From assembly GCA_016715465.1 (NCBI GenBank), contig JADKAA010000029.1, positions 2,480,001 to 2,544,000 on the forward strand: a stretch of DNA of 64,000 nt, read 5' to 3'. Positions 1 to 8,031 of the stretch are shown here, one piece after another. This DNA comes from Saprospiraceae bacterium (GTDB lineage Bacteria > Bacteroidota > Bacteroidia > Chitinophagales > Saprospiraceae). Position 1 is the stretch's first letter; the number at the start of each line of letters is the position of its first letter. The notes below the pieces were generated by a model, which saw nothing but the letters and a program-made list of their open reading frames with translations, was not told where the DNA came from and ran no database searches. The position numbers and the translations under genes were made by a program.

Positions 1-499
1 TACCTTGCGCGAAATGGTGTTGTCGTGAAAATTGATGTCCATGATGGCCCGCTCGACATTGTACATGTTGAGGTAATATTCCGCATTTTTGTTTTGGTGC
101 AGCTTTTTGTTGTACTCGATGTGGTGGATCAGGGAGCCGTACAGGTCCGTGAGGTTGCGGTTGATGTAAGCCCTCATCAGCAACTTTAGTTTTTGCGATT
201 CATCGTCTTCGAGTTCTTTCTGGGCAATAAAATCTTCAAACAAAGCAAAAAGATCAGACGACAGTTTTCGTAGTTTTACATCGTTGTAAGGCACGTCGCC
301 ATTTACGCGTTTCCATACTTCTTTGCCGTCTATGAGCGCCGGGTCTTTGCCGGTCCTGAGTGCTTCGTTGATCATGTCAAAAAATACCACACAGCCCTCA
401 TTCTGGTTGAAGTAGGGCGACGTCAAAAAACTTGCGAAAGCTGTTGAGCTCATATACAGTGAGCTTTTCCAGGGCCTTGGTGATCTTGCGCTCTTTCAT
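1..499 (-). CDS. Unrecognised protein, N-terminal part, interrupted by a one-base frameshift; 3' end outside window
   Basis: The minus strand opens at an ATG (497-499) with MKERKITKALEKL and reads clearly for about 25 codons (to SFRKF). It then hits a stop after DVALLQPE. Dropping one A from the A6 run at 425-430 restores an open frame (TSPYFNQNEGCVVFFDMINEAL and onward) that runs without a stop to the window edge. The restored product is at least 165 residues, charged and apparently helical, with no signal peptide or membrane segment. I do not recognise the family. Both sides of the shift have protein-like composition, so this is one gene carrying an indel rather than two genes. The indel may be an assembly error. 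Confidence 0.6.
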
Positions 500-695
500 T
501 CCGTAAAGTTACGAAGTATTGGTATTGGGGGATAGGGATTTGATATCATCCTATGTTAAATAATTTTTATGTTCAAAAGAATGAAGCTGCCTCTCTTTCT
601 ATCAAAAATTTCTGTTCGTCCATTTTCCATTATTATTTTCCAAACAAATAATACCCGTCCATATAACATTCTGGCAGCTAGTTTCCCGCAGAAGT

Positions 696-724
696 CTACC
701 TGGCTGCGCCAGTCAGACAGGCAG
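696..724. repeat. Imperfect palindrome with CTACCTG/CAGGCAG outer arms
   Basis: The outer arms CTACCTG (696-702) and CAGGCAG (718-724) pair with one mismatch. A perfect inner stem CTGGC/GCCAG (700-712) overlaps it. CAGGCAG-type palindromes are often dispersed between genes in Bacteroidota genomes, so this is plausibly one copy of an interspersed repeat. Copy number cannot be seen from this window. Confidence 0.4.
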
Positions 725-871
725 CAGATTGCTTCCTCTTACTGTTTGTGCGGGGTAAAAATGAATATCATCTCTTTTGAATACTTACAGACACGCAGAT
801 TTTCGCTGATGGTTTGTTTATGAAGTTCATTTCGAAAAGCTTCCTCGTTAGATGCAATTCAGCCCCGCATT

Positions 872-921
872 CCTTGCTGAATGCCCGGCATTGTCAGTTT
901 CGCCCCAACACCTTCAACACC
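872..921. repeat. Diverged 50-bp direct repeat, copy 1
   Basis: Aligned without gaps to 1029-1078 this segment matches at 39 of 50 positions by hand count. The shared core is GCTGAATGC and the shared end is AACACC. It is not part of any supported coding frame. It is probably a member of a dispersed non-coding repeat family. Confidence 0.5.
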
Positions 922-1028
922 GACCTGGCTAACGCCTGTTAGTAATGCCTGAATTGCTCCAATACGATACAAACGGGACTCAAGCAAAACAAAGGCTAGA
1001 CGCAGTCAGCATGTATTTAATTTGAATC

Positions 1029-1078
1029 CCTCGCTGAATGCTCGGGACTGTCGCTATCGCTCCAGCATCTTGAACACC
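1029..1078. repeat. Diverged 50-bp direct repeat, copy 2
   Basis: This is the partner of 872-921, with about 78% identity by hand alignment and the same orientation, starting 157 bp downstream. It lies 70 bp upstream of the next gene, so it could fall in that gene's promoter or leader region. Confidence 0.5.
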
Positions 1079-1148
1079 TTCAAGATCAGATCACTTTCAT
1101 CACCAGATCACCTTCAACATTATCTATCTTTACACAAAATTACAAGCA

Positions 1149-1628
1149 ATGTCCACACCACTTCAAGAAGCGTCTTCCTTATCGCCCCTGGCAAAAGACC
1201 ACCTGCTTGCCGCCTCCCGATGGGGAAAATTATTTGGCACTGTACTGGTGGTTATGCTGTCAATCGTAGTCCTCTTTGTCCTGATCTTAATTTTTACCGC
1301 ATTTTCGGCCATGTCGGCATTGGGTGACACAGAGCGCACTTTTATTATCTTCGGCTCAGTTTTGTATGCCGGTTTTATTGGGTTTTTAATTTTTGTGTAT
1401 TACCAGCTCATTGGCTTTGGCAATAAGGTAAAAGACGGTCTGCATAAAAAAGATAACGCCCTGCTGGAAGCTGGGTTTGGCCGGCTTTCCACCCACTTCA
1501 GGTTTATGTCTATCATGATCATCATTAGTTTTGTTTTATTAATCCTGCCCCTGCTTTTATGGTTTGTCTTTGGCAATCCGGGCACCTTATTCAAATCCAC
1601 TCCAACTTTTCCCGATGGTAACTTTTAA
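1149..1628 (+). CDS. Small integral membrane protein, DUF5362-like
   Basis: This 159-residue protein has a short polar N-terminus followed by three strong hydrophobic segments at roughly residues 29-56, 64-91 and 115-141. Between the second and third lies a polar stretch (NKVKDGLHKKDNALLEAGF) and then LSTHFRFMSIM. The order 'soluble start, two helices, a polar linker with an LxxHFRFMxI element, last helix' resembles the Bacteroidota DUF5362 family, which has no known function. That match is from memory of the family pattern, not a search. Its 3' end overlaps the start of the following lipoprotein gene by 14 bp, so the two are probably translationally coupled and act in the same envelope context. 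Confidence 0.6.
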   Translation: MSTPLQEASSLSPLAKDHLLAASRWGKLFGTVLVVMLSIVVLFVLILIFTAFSAMSALGDTERTFIIFGSVLYAGFIGFLIFVYYQLIGFGNKVKDGLHKKDNALLEAGFGRLSTHFRFMSIMIIISFVLLILPLLLWFVFGNPGTLFKSTPTFPDGNF

Positions 1629-2388
1629 GTTATTCCGATTTTTTGGATTCGCACTGTGCCTCCTATTCTTGTATTCCTGCGGTCAGAAAAATCCGGGCCC
1701 CGTGAAAGGTTACTTCTACCTCACCACCCCAAAAGCCGAGATGATCTCGGGCAAAAATCACCTGTATTCCCGCGAAATACAATTCAATGCCGATCATGTA
1801 GTTGGCTTTAAGCGCACCCTGGACGATAAGCTGGCCCTCCGGGAAGTGTACGAGGTAAAAAGCCATCGCCTTTATCGTTTCATCACCTATGACACCATAA
1901 ACATTTATTACCTCGAAGACCGTCCGGAAAGGCTCATCGATGTGCGAAGTGATGTCCCCAATACTTATTTCGATTCGCTGATAGTGCACAACCCTGCCGG
2001 CAATAAAGAAATTCATCGCTTTCAAACCCACCAGTTGATGATTCGCGACAGACAACACCGTCCCAAAAGACTGCAGTGTACCACCACCATTCCTTTTTAC
2101 TTGTCGCACCTTCCTGCCTTTCAAAAACACTTTAGGGGCTACCCCGTCGAAATGACCGAAGAGTCCGGCCTGGGATCTGCCCTCACGCATTATACCATGA
2201 CCTATTTCACACAAGATGTCAATGAAGCCGCTTTTGATATGCATACAAATGGATACCGGTTGGTGACGAGGGAATACTTCAACCGCGTTATCGATCGCAT
2301 CGCCAGCGACATGACTGCTTTTACCGATATCTCCGAAGAAGATGTGGTCGCGTGGAAAGAAAACTTTACGACCCTCTTTATCTTTTGA
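1615..2388 (+). CDS. Putative lipoprotein of unknown function
   Basis: I place the start at the ATG at 1615, giving 257 residues, because the N-terminus MVTFKLFRFFGFALCLLFLY followed by SCG is a good lipoprotein signal with the lipid-modified cysteine at residue 22. An in-frame ATG at 1564 would put 17 extra residues before the signal and overlap the upstream gene more deeply. The mature part is soluble, rich in charged and aromatic residues, and contains many beta-prone stretches. I recognise no enzyme motif. It overlaps the upstream membrane-protein gene by 14 bp and is followed 43 bp later by hemJ. It is likely anchored in the inner or outer membrane facing the periplasm. Confidence 0.7.
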   Translation: MVTFKLFRFFGFALCLLFLYSCGQKNPGPVKGYFYLTTPKAEMISGKNHLYSREIQFNADHVVGFKRTLDDKLALREVYEVKSHRLYRFITYDTINIYYLEDRPERLIDVRSDVPNTYFDSLIVHNPAGNKEIHRFQTHQLMIRDRQHRPKRLQCTTTIPFYLSHLPAFQKHFRGYPVEMTEESGLGSALTHYTMTYFTQDVNEAAFDMHTNGYRLVTREYFNRVIDRIASDMTAFTDISEEDVVAWKENFTTLFIF

Positions 2389-2412
2389 GGTGGTAATTCG
2401 TGTGTAACTGAC

Positions 2413-2420
2413 TATATTTG
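2413..2420 (+). promoter_or_regulatory. TAnnTTTG box upstream of hemJ
   Basis: TATATTTG matches the Bacteroidota -7 consensus and ends 11 bp before the hemJ start codon, which would give a very short leader. A TTTG at 2384-2387 lies upstream, but the spacing of 25 bp is longer than the usual 19-21, so the -33 element is weak. Confidence 0.35.
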
Positions 2421-2431
2421 TTGAAAAAAGT

Positions 2432-2974
2432 ATGGTTATTTTATTGCTGAAAACAATCCATGTCATTGGCTTTGTTTCCTGGTTTGCGGCGATTTTTTAT
2501 CTCGGTCGTTTATTTGTGTATCACAAAGAAGCCATTGAGGCCAATAACGCCGATAGCCGCGTCCTCATTGCCCAATACAACATCATGGAATGGCGCGTGT
2601 ACCGCATCATCATGACACCGGCCATGCTCATTACCTGGATCTGTGGTGTCATCATCATTTTTATGTACGGTTATGAATGGTTTAAACTCAACCACTGGCT
2701 GCATTTCAAAATTCTTTTCTTGTTGGTCCTTACCGGGTACCACGGCTACAGCAAAGGTGTGATCCGAAAGATCCAGGGCAACCAACTCACACTTTCTTCG
2801 ATGGGCTTCCGCTTCTTCAATGAAGTGCCAACGGTCCTGCTCATCCTCATCACTTCACTCGCCGTTTTCCGAAACAATACCAACCCGCTTTACCTCACGG
2901 CAACCACCCTCGGCATCATTGCCCTGTTGATCGTGTTTACCCTATTATATAAAAAAATAAGAACTGCGTCATGA
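2432..2974 (+). CDS. hemJ: Protoporphyrinogen IX oxidase, HemJ/UPF0093 family
   Basis: HemJ is the membrane-bound, heme-containing enzyme that oxidises protoporphyrinogen IX to protoporphyrin IX in heme synthesis. The 180-residue product has the family's diagnostic start (KTIHVIGFVSWFAAIFYLGRLFVYH) with the conserved histidine near residue 10. It also has the central WRVYRIIMTPAMLIT helix, the LHFKI segment carrying the conserved lysine, and a NEVPT motif near residue 130. Four to five hydrophobic helices are visible and the length is typical. The stop overlaps the next start by ATGA, so it is coupled to the SRPBCC gene. The heme A synthase gene at 47.4-48.4 kb uses a later product of the same pathway. 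Confidence 0.88.
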   Translation: MVILLLKTIHVIGFVSWFAAIFYLGRLFVYHKEAIEANNADSRVLIAQYNIMEWRVYRIIMTPAMLITWICGVIIIFMYGYEWFKLNHWLHFKILFLLVLTGYHGYSKGVIRKIQGNQLTLSSMGFRFFNEVPTVLLILITSLAVFRNNTNPLYLTATTLGIIALLIVFTLLYKKIRTAS

Positions 2975-4008
2975 CAACAAACCCCACTCCGGCAAAAGTC
3001 CCGACTCCCCTTAAAAAACGGTTGCTGTATATCCTGGCAGGTGTATTATTAATTGTATTACTGGCGGGCATACTTTTACCTAAAAAAATCCAGACGTCCG
3101 TCACCCGGGAAATTAAAGTGCCCCGAAATTATGTGTTCAACCTGCTAAACAACCAGCGGAATATTCCTTTCTGGAATTCCTGGGCGATGGAGGACAAAGA
3201 AATGGTGCTTAGTTACGGAAAGTCTATTTCTGGAGAAGGAAGCAGTTACAGCTGGACAAGCCCAAAATCGGGAAATGGCACCATTACCTATACTAAAATA
3301 GTACCCAATGAACTCGTGGAGGCAAGTCTTGATATGGAGGGGCAACAAAGTAAATATGTCATTACCCTGTCTGAAAATAATGGCAAAACCGCAGTGACAT
3401 GGGCCTTTGAGTCTCATATGCCTTTTCCTAAAAACATTGCAGGGCCGATCCTGAAATACATCGTGAATAAACACAATAAAAAGAGTATTTCAGCCATGGA
3501 GGAAGAAGTAAAACGTCGTCAAAAGGGAGAATACTATGGCTTTAAACTCAATGAAGTTACGCAGAATCAGAAATTTTTTGTGACTTCCAGAAACAATGTA
3601 AGCTTTGACCAGATTACACAATATTACAGTCAAAATCTGGCTGCGGTATACCAAAAATTACAACAGGAAAACATTACCTCTGCAGGGCCTCCGTGTATTC
3701 TTTTTTACAGCTATGACGAGCCGCGACAAAACACAGACATGGCCGTTGCCGTTCCCGTTATTACACCCATTTCGCTGAGCCAGTTGTCAACCGAAACCCT
3801 GCCCGGACAAAATGCCGTTGTCATCGATTATTACGGCGACTATGCCAAGACCGCTCCTGCCCATTATGCGATGGAAGATTACCTCAACGACCACAACTAT
3901 CTGCGGTCTGCACCTGTCGTTGAAGAATACGTGACAGACCCACTCAAAGAGAAAGACATGAACAAGTGGTTGACCCGTATTTACTATTACACCACTGAAA
4001 AAAAATAG
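2971..4008 (+). CDS. SRPBCC (polyketide cyclase-like) plus GyrI-like ligand-binding protein, membrane-anchored
   Basis: The 345-residue product starts with a short basic segment and one transmembrane helix (about residues 18-33). Next comes an SRPBCC fold typical of small-molecule binding proteins: REIKVPRNYVFNLLNN, then NIPFWNSWAM, then the long C-terminal helix near residues 155-180. The C-terminal half (about 190-343) resembles the GyrI-like/AraC effector-binding domain, with DYYGDYAKTAPAHYAMEDYL near the end. Both folds bind hydrophobic or aromatic ligands, so a sensing or carrier role is likely, but the ligand is unknown. It shares the ATGA overlap with hemJ, and a sensor kinase gene begins 26 bp downstream. 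Confidence 0.72.
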   Translation: MTTNPTPAKVPTPLKKRLLYILAGVLLIVLLAGILLPKKIQTSVTREIKVPRNYVFNLLNNQRNIPFWNSWAMEDKEMVLSYGKSISGEGSSYSWTSPKSGNGTITYTKIVPNELVEASLDMEGQQSKYVITLSENNGKTAVTWAFESHMPFPKNIAGPILKYIVNKHNKKSISAMEEEVKRRQKGEYYGFKLNEVTQNQKFFVTSRNNVSFDQITQYYSQNLAAVYQKLQQENITSAGPPCILFYSYDEPRQNTDMAVAVPVITPISLSQLSTETLPGQNAVVIDYYGDYAKTAPAHYAMEDYLNDHNYLRSAPVVEEYVTDPLKEKDMNKWLTRIYYYTTEKK

Positions 4009-4034
4009 ATTTCTATTTAGACCGTTATAGTTTT

Positions 4035-5213
4035 ATGCAGGACATCTATCAGCAACGCAACACCTGGAAATTCATCCTGGCCATTGTTGGCGCCATCATC
4101 CTGGTGATCACGCTTTTTTATTCCAACTACCTGGCCAAAAATCTGGAAGAAAATGAATTGAAAAATGCGGCCCTTTTTAAAGAAGCCATCGTTTTTCTCC
4201 AGCAAAACAAAGACTTTAACGCCGATGTAGGCTTACACGATTTTATTGTCAATAATTTTGCCCTGCCGGTCATCATCCGCGATGATGTCGATTCATTGTC
4301 GGCATTTAATTTTCCGGAAGACCAGATAAATAATCAGGCTTTTCTCCGCCAAAAAGTTGAAGATTTTCTCGCATCCGGACAAAAACCGTTGATGGGCAGC
4401 GGCTACTCCAAAGAGTTATATTTTTTCAACAGCCGGCTTTTGGATTATATCCGGTATTTCCCCCTCTTACAGATTTTTCTGGTGGGGTCATTTGTGGCCC
4501 TGGGGTATTTCCTTTTTAATTCTTCCAAAAAGGCGGAGCAAAACCGGGTTTGGGCAGGTATGGCCAAAGAAACTGCACACCAGCTGGGAACACCCATTTC
4601 TGCCATCATGGGCTGGGTTTCACACCTCAAGGATAACCATCCTCAAAACCAGGAAATTCAGGAAATTACGCTCGAACTCGAAAAAGATGTCGAGCGCCTA
4701 AACCTCGTGGCGGACCGGTTTTCAAAGATTGGTTCTGCGCCGGAGCTGCACCCTCGTGACCTCACCCTGCTTATGCGTGATGTGGTTGAGTATATGAAAC
4801 GGCGTGCCTCGCGTCAAACCATCTTTTATGTAGAATTTCAGGAGTCCAACAAATTTATTTCTGATGTGAATACCCACCTGTTTGAATGGGTGGTGGAAAA
4901 CCTGCTGCGTAATGCCCTTGACGCCATGGATGGCAAAGGTAAAATTTCAGTGACCTTTTATCATGAAGACGACTTCAACTGTATCGACATCACCGATACC
5001 GGCAAGGGCATTCCGACTTCGAAATTCAAAACTATATTCAATCCCGGATACTCTACCAAAACACGAGGCTGGGGTCTGGGTCTGTCACTGGCCAAAAGGA
5101 TTGTGGAAGAATACCACAAAGGGAAAATCTTTGTGAAAGCTTCAAAAGCAGATCAGGGCACAACTTTTTGTATCAAGCTGCACAAAACAAAACGATTGGC
5201 TATTCCTGCTTAG
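4035..5213 (+). CDS. Sensor histidine kinase
   Basis: This 392-residue kinase has two transmembrane segments, at about residues 11-31 and 142-161, bracketing a roughly 110-residue periplasmic sensor region. The phospho-acceptor H-box is MAKETAHQLGTPISAIMGW, with His182. It is followed by an N-box (VVENLLRNALDAMDG), a G1 box (DTGKGIP) and a G2 box (TRGWGLGLSLAKRIVEEY). The sequence AHQLGTP in place of SHELRTP is a common Bacteroidota variant. No response regulator lies beside it, so its partner is elsewhere, and the signal sensed is unknown. Its 3' end converges with the prolyl isomerase gene, leaving an 8-bp gap. Confidence 0.85.
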   Translation: MQDIYQQRNTWKFILAIVGAIILVITLFYSNYLAKNLEENELKNAALFKEAIVFLQQNKDFNADVGLHDFIVNNFALPVIIRDDVDSLSAFNFPEDQINNQAFLRQKVEDFLASGQKPLMGSGYSKELYFFNSRLLDYIRYFPLLQIFLVGSFVALGYFLFNSSKKAEQNRVWAGMAKETAHQLGTPISAIMGWVSHLKDNHPQNQEIQEITLELEKDVERLNLVADRFSKIGSAPELHPRDLTLLMRDVVEYMKRRASRQTIFYVEFQESNKFISDVNTHLFEWVVENLLRNALDAMDGKGKISVTFYHEDDFNCIDITDTGKGIPTSKFKTIFNPGYSTKTRGWGLGLSLAKRIVEEYHKGKIFVKASKADQGTTFCIKLHKTKRLAIPA

Positions 5214-5221
5214 TTGGAAGA

Positions 5222-5731
5222 TCAGTGATGGTGTCCGCCCGGTCCATGCACATGGCCGTGGTCCAGTTCTGATTCGGTAGCTTCCCTCACTTCAATGATT
5301 TCACCGCTAAAATGGAGGGATTTTCCTGCCATAGGGTGATTGAAGTTTACCAACACGGTCTGAAGTTTTACCTCGTCGATGATGCCCCTGTAGTTGTGGC
5401 CATCTTCGTCAGACATATGGATGGGTGCTCCAACAATCAAAAAGTCCCTGTTTACCTGCCCGTTTTCGTCGGCAAAATTATCGATGGGAACTTCCACAAT
5501 GGCCTCCTGATCCAGCGGACCATAAGCCTCTTCGGGGCTCAGTAAAAAGCTGTAGCTGTCACCGGCATTTTTTCCACTAAGGTTTTGCTCAAAACCTGAA
5601 ATCATTTGTCCTACTCCGAAAATAAATTGAAGTGGCTCTCCCCCAAAAGTTTCTTCTATGAGTTCGCCTTCTGCAGATCCTTCCTTCAAAGCATAATGCA
5701 GGGAAACCACCGCGTTTTGTTGAATTGTCAT
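5222..5731 (-). CDS. FKBP-type peptidyl-prolyl isomerase, SlyD-like
   Basis: The 169-residue protein catalyses cis/trans isomerisation of prolyl bonds and acts as a folding helper in the cytosol. It has the split FKBP core (VVSLHYALKEG at the start, then FGGEPLQFIFGVGQMISGFEQNLSGKNAGDSYSF) and the SlyD acidic loop with PEEAYGP. An inserted chaperone (IF) domain follows at about residues 70-125, and the core closes with FNHPMAGKSLHFSGEIIEVREA. The C-terminus is histidine-rich (HGHVHGPGGHHH), consistent with metal binding as in SlyD. No signal peptide is present. The gene converges with the histidine kinase gene. Confidence 0.88.
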   Translation of the reverse strand: MTIQQNAVVSLHYALKEGSAEGELIEETFGGEPLQFIFGVGQMISGFEQNLSGKNAGDSYSFLLSPEEAYGPLDQEAIVEVPIDNFADENGQVNRDFLIVGAPIHMSDEDGHNYRGIIDEVKLQTVLVNFNHPMAGKSLHFSGEIIEVREATESELDHGHVHGPGGHHH

Positions 5732-5809
5732 GTTTTTTATTTCGCGCGAAGGTAGGCTTATTTTCTAATTTTGACTGGGTTTGATTCAAATATCTGCAAT
5801 TCGACGCAC

Positions 5810-6418
5810 TTAGAGCAACTTCAATAATTCATTGTTCAGCTGGTCGGCATGTTCAAACTGTATGACCTGCAACCCAAAAGCTGCCGCCGCTTCGACGTTT
5901 CGTTTATTGTCGTCAATAAAAAGAGCCCTCGACGGCTCAATGCCAAACCGGGTGCAGATCAGCTCATAAATGCGCGGGTCCGGTTTTTTTAGATTTTCTT
6001 CCCCAGATACAAGGATTCCCTCAAACCAGGATAAAAACTCGAACCTTCTTTTCGCTTCCGGAAATGTCTCTGCCGACCAGTTCGTCAACGCAAAAATTCT
6101 GTGCTGCTTTTTTTCTTTCAGCTCAAATAGGATGTCCAACGTACCGTCTATCTGACCACCCAACATCTCAGTCCACCGGCCATAATATGCAAGGATCTCT
6201 GAGGTGTATTGCGGATATATTTCCAACAGAGTTTTTTCGGCTTCGCTTATGGCCCTGCCTCCGTCTTGCTGCTCATTCCAATCGTGGGTGCATACATGCT
6301 GAAGAAAATGATACATGGCTTCTTCCGTTTGAAATATTTTGCAGTACAAATAGCTGGGATTCCAGTCTATAAGTACGCCTCCCAGGTCAAAAATGATGTC
6401 TTGAATGTCTTCCTTCAT
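5810..6418 (-). CDS. HAD-superfamily phosphatase, YihX-like
   Basis: I choose the ATG at 6418 (MKEDIQDIIFDLGG), giving 202 residues. The frame also opens at 6436, but that start would lie upstream of the promoter box at 6426-6433. Motif I is DIIFDLGGVLIDW, with the nucleophile Asp11 and the FDLGGV form seen in YihX and related HAD-IA phosphatases. Motif II is FALTNWS, the motif III lysine lies in ENLKKPDPRIYE, and motif IV is ALFIDDNKRNV. These proteins hydrolyse small phosphorylated metabolites such as sugar phosphates in the cytosol. The exact substrate cannot be read from sequence. It is divergent from the TMTC-like gene. Confidence 0.85.
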   Translation of the reverse strand: MKEDIQDIIFDLGGVLIDWNPSYLYCKIFQTEEAMYHFLQHVCTHDWNEQQDGGRAISEAEKTLLEIYPQYTSEILAYYGRWTEMLGGQIDGTLDILFELKEKKQHRIFALTNWSAETFPEAKRRFEFLSWFEGILVSGEENLKKPDPRIYELICTRFGIEPSRALFIDDNKRNVEAAAAFGLQVIQFEHADQLNNELLKLL

Positions 6419-6425
6419 GGTGGTA

Positions 6426-6433
6426 CAAAAATA
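6426..6433 (-). promoter_or_regulatory. TAnnTTTG box for the HAD phosphatase gene
   Basis: The minus strand reads TATTTTTG here, matching the Bacteroidota -7 element and ending 7 bp upstream of the ATG at 6418. A start site at the usual distance would make the transcript nearly leaderless. This supports the downstream start choice. Confidence 0.45.
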
Positions 6434-6509
6434 CAATTATGTAGTATTTATTAATGCTTTTCAGGCATATCCGTTTGGATCTTTTACCCGCCAAATAGAT
6501 ACATTTTAA

Positions 6510-6517
6510 TACCTTTG
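6510..6517 (+). promoter_or_regulatory. TAnnTTTG box for the TMTC-like gene
   Basis: TACCTTTG matches the Bacteroidota -7 element and lies 60 bp upstream of the ATG at 6578. No clean TTTG lies at the usual 19-21 bp spacing upstream. Confidence 0.4.
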
Positions 6518-6577
6518 TTGGACGTAAAAACCGGATTTTTGGTCTTTGCTTCTTTAACCCTTTACTTCTGTTAATTT

Positions 6578-8008
6578 ATGACGAAAAAGAAACCCAGAAT
6601 CGAAACCACTGTCGCTGCTGCCGCTGCCGTGCCCTCCGTAAGTACAGCAAACTTTTACAACTGGTCCCGCTGGGCTTTACTGGTCTTTGGTTTCCTGTTG
6701 TATGCCAATACCCTTGGCCACGACTATACCCAGGACGATGCTATCGTTATTTATGACAATATGTACACCACAAAAGGTGTGTCCGGCATTCCCGGCCTGC
6801 TGTCCAAAGATACTTTTTTTGGATTTTTTAAGGAAGAAGGAAAGGCAAAGCTGGTTTCCGGTGGCCGATACCGCCCGCTTACCCCTGTAATGTTTGCCCT
6901 GGAATATCAAATCTTTGGAAAAAATCCATTTATCGGACACTGCATCAATGCTTTGTTGTATGGCCTGCTGGGCATGATGATCTTCATGTTGTTTACCCGC
7001 ATTTTTTCCATTCGCAATGACTTTGAAGACCACTTTAAGTACGTGGTTTTGGCTTGTTCTCTATTGTTTATTGCCCATCCCGTGCATACGGAAGCGGTGG
7101 CCAATATCAAGGGCCGCGACGAAATCATGAGTATGATGGGGGCGGTACTGGCAACCATCTTTGTTTTAAAAAACTGGACACAATACAATGTCCGCAATAC
7201 TTGGGTGGCATTTGGGGCTTTCTTTCTGGCCTTGATGTCAAAGGAAAACGCCATTACCTTTCTGGCAGTAGTGCCGGCCATCTTATGGTTGTTTTACGCA
7301 TCCCCTTTCTCTCGCATTTTTTCGCTAATGCTTCCGTTGCTGGGAGCGACCATCGTGTTTCTCATCATTCGTACGGCTGTCCTCGGGGTGGACCTGGGCG
7401 GCACCCCTATGGAACTGATGAACAACCCTTTCCTAAAATTAGATGGTCAGCAATATGTGGCTTTTACCTTTATGGAAAAATCAGCCACCATTATGTACAC
7501 CCTCGGTAAATACCTGCTGTTGCTGATATTTCCGCACCCCCTCACACACGATTATTACCCCCGGCACATCGACATCATGTCTTTTAGTGATCCTGGCGTA
7601 ATTCTGAGTGTATTCGCCTATGCCGCTATGTTTTGGGCCCTTTGGTTTTTTTATCAAAAAAACAGGGTCGTTGTTTTTTCCATTTTCTTCTTTCTGGTCA
7701 CCCTTAGCATCGTTTCGAATGTGGTTTTTCCCATTGGAACAAACATGAGCGAACGCTTTCTTTTTATGCCTTCCCTTGGCTTTTGTTTGTTGATCCCGGA
7801 AATAATATATGCGATTACCAAAAAAGGACGTGTTGTCCTTAATATATGTATGATTGCGGTGGTGGCATTTGCTTTAAAGACGGTGACCAGAAATCCGGTA
7901 TGGAAAAATGACTTTACACTATTTACAACCGATGTAGAGGTATCAAAAAACAGTGCCAAAGTCCTCAATGCTGCCGGCGGTGCACTTTCTACAGAGGCCG
8001 TAAAGTAA
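6578..8008 (+). CDS. TMTC-like multi-spanning membrane protein, N-terminal part (frameshifted from its TPR domain)
   Basis: The 476-residue frame encodes an integral membrane protein with around ten hydrophobic segments. It has TMTC-type (O-mannosyltransferase-like, GT-C fold) signatures: an early DDAIVIYDNMYTTKGVSGI loop with the acidic pair expected of the catalytic loop, SGGRYRPLTPVMFALEY, and HPVHTEAVANIKGRDEIM. Homologs carry TPR repeats directly after the last helix. Here the frame stops after STEAVK at 8008, while the -1 frame continues from GTA at 8005 as VKDVNEKNAMLQKAL and on into TPRs. One base is therefore missing near 8003-8006. Together with 8032-8535 this is one gene. The predicted role is glycan transfer or surface-protein modification, and the substrate is unknown. 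Confidence 0.75.
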   Translation: MTKKKPRIETTVAAAAAVPSVSTANFYNWSRWALLVFGFLLYANTLGHDYTQDDAIVIYDNMYTTKGVSGIPGLLSKDTFFGFFKEEGKAKLVSGGRYRPLTPVMFALEYQIFGKNPFIGHCINALLYGLLGMMIFMLFTRIFSIRNDFEDHFKYVVLACSLLFIAHPVHTEAVANIKGRDEIMSMMGAVLATIFVLKNWTQYNVRNTWVAFGAFFLALMSKENAITFLAVVPAILWLFYASPFSRIFSLMLPLLGATIVFLIIRTAVLGVDLGGTPMELMNNPFLKLDGQQYVAFTFMEKSATIMYTLGKYLLLLIFPHPLTHDYYPRHIDIMSFSDPGVILSVFAYAAMFWALWFFYQKNRVVVFSIFFFLVTLSIVSNVVFPIGTNMSERFLFMPSLGFCLLIPEIIYAITKKGRVVLNICMIAVVAFALKTVTRNPVWKNDFTLFTTDVEVSKNSAKVLNAAGGALSTEAVK

Positions 8009-8031
8009 AAGATGTCAACGAAAAAAATGCT

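Larger units (their letters stand above)
500..1148. other. 649-bp intergenic stretch with degenerate repeats, no convincing gene
   Basis: No ORF here has protein-like composition. An 84-codon frame on the plus strand at 569-823 looks random. The stretch holds an imperfect palindrome at 696-724 and two diverged copies of a 50-bp direct repeat at 872-921 and 1029-1078, both listed separately. This is the look of intergenic repeat accumulation, not of coding sequence. Confidence 0.6.

Noticed and set aside
569..823. 84-codon plus-strand frame in the repeat-bearing intergenic region
   Set aside because: Composition looks random, there is no ribosome binding site or promoter, and it runs through the CAGGCAG-type palindrome.
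1663..2466. 267-codon minus-strand frame opposite the lipoprotein gene
   Set aside because: The plus strand encodes a convincing lipoprotein and hemJ start here. The minus-strand translation has no signal, motif or natural composition and is a mirror of the real frames.
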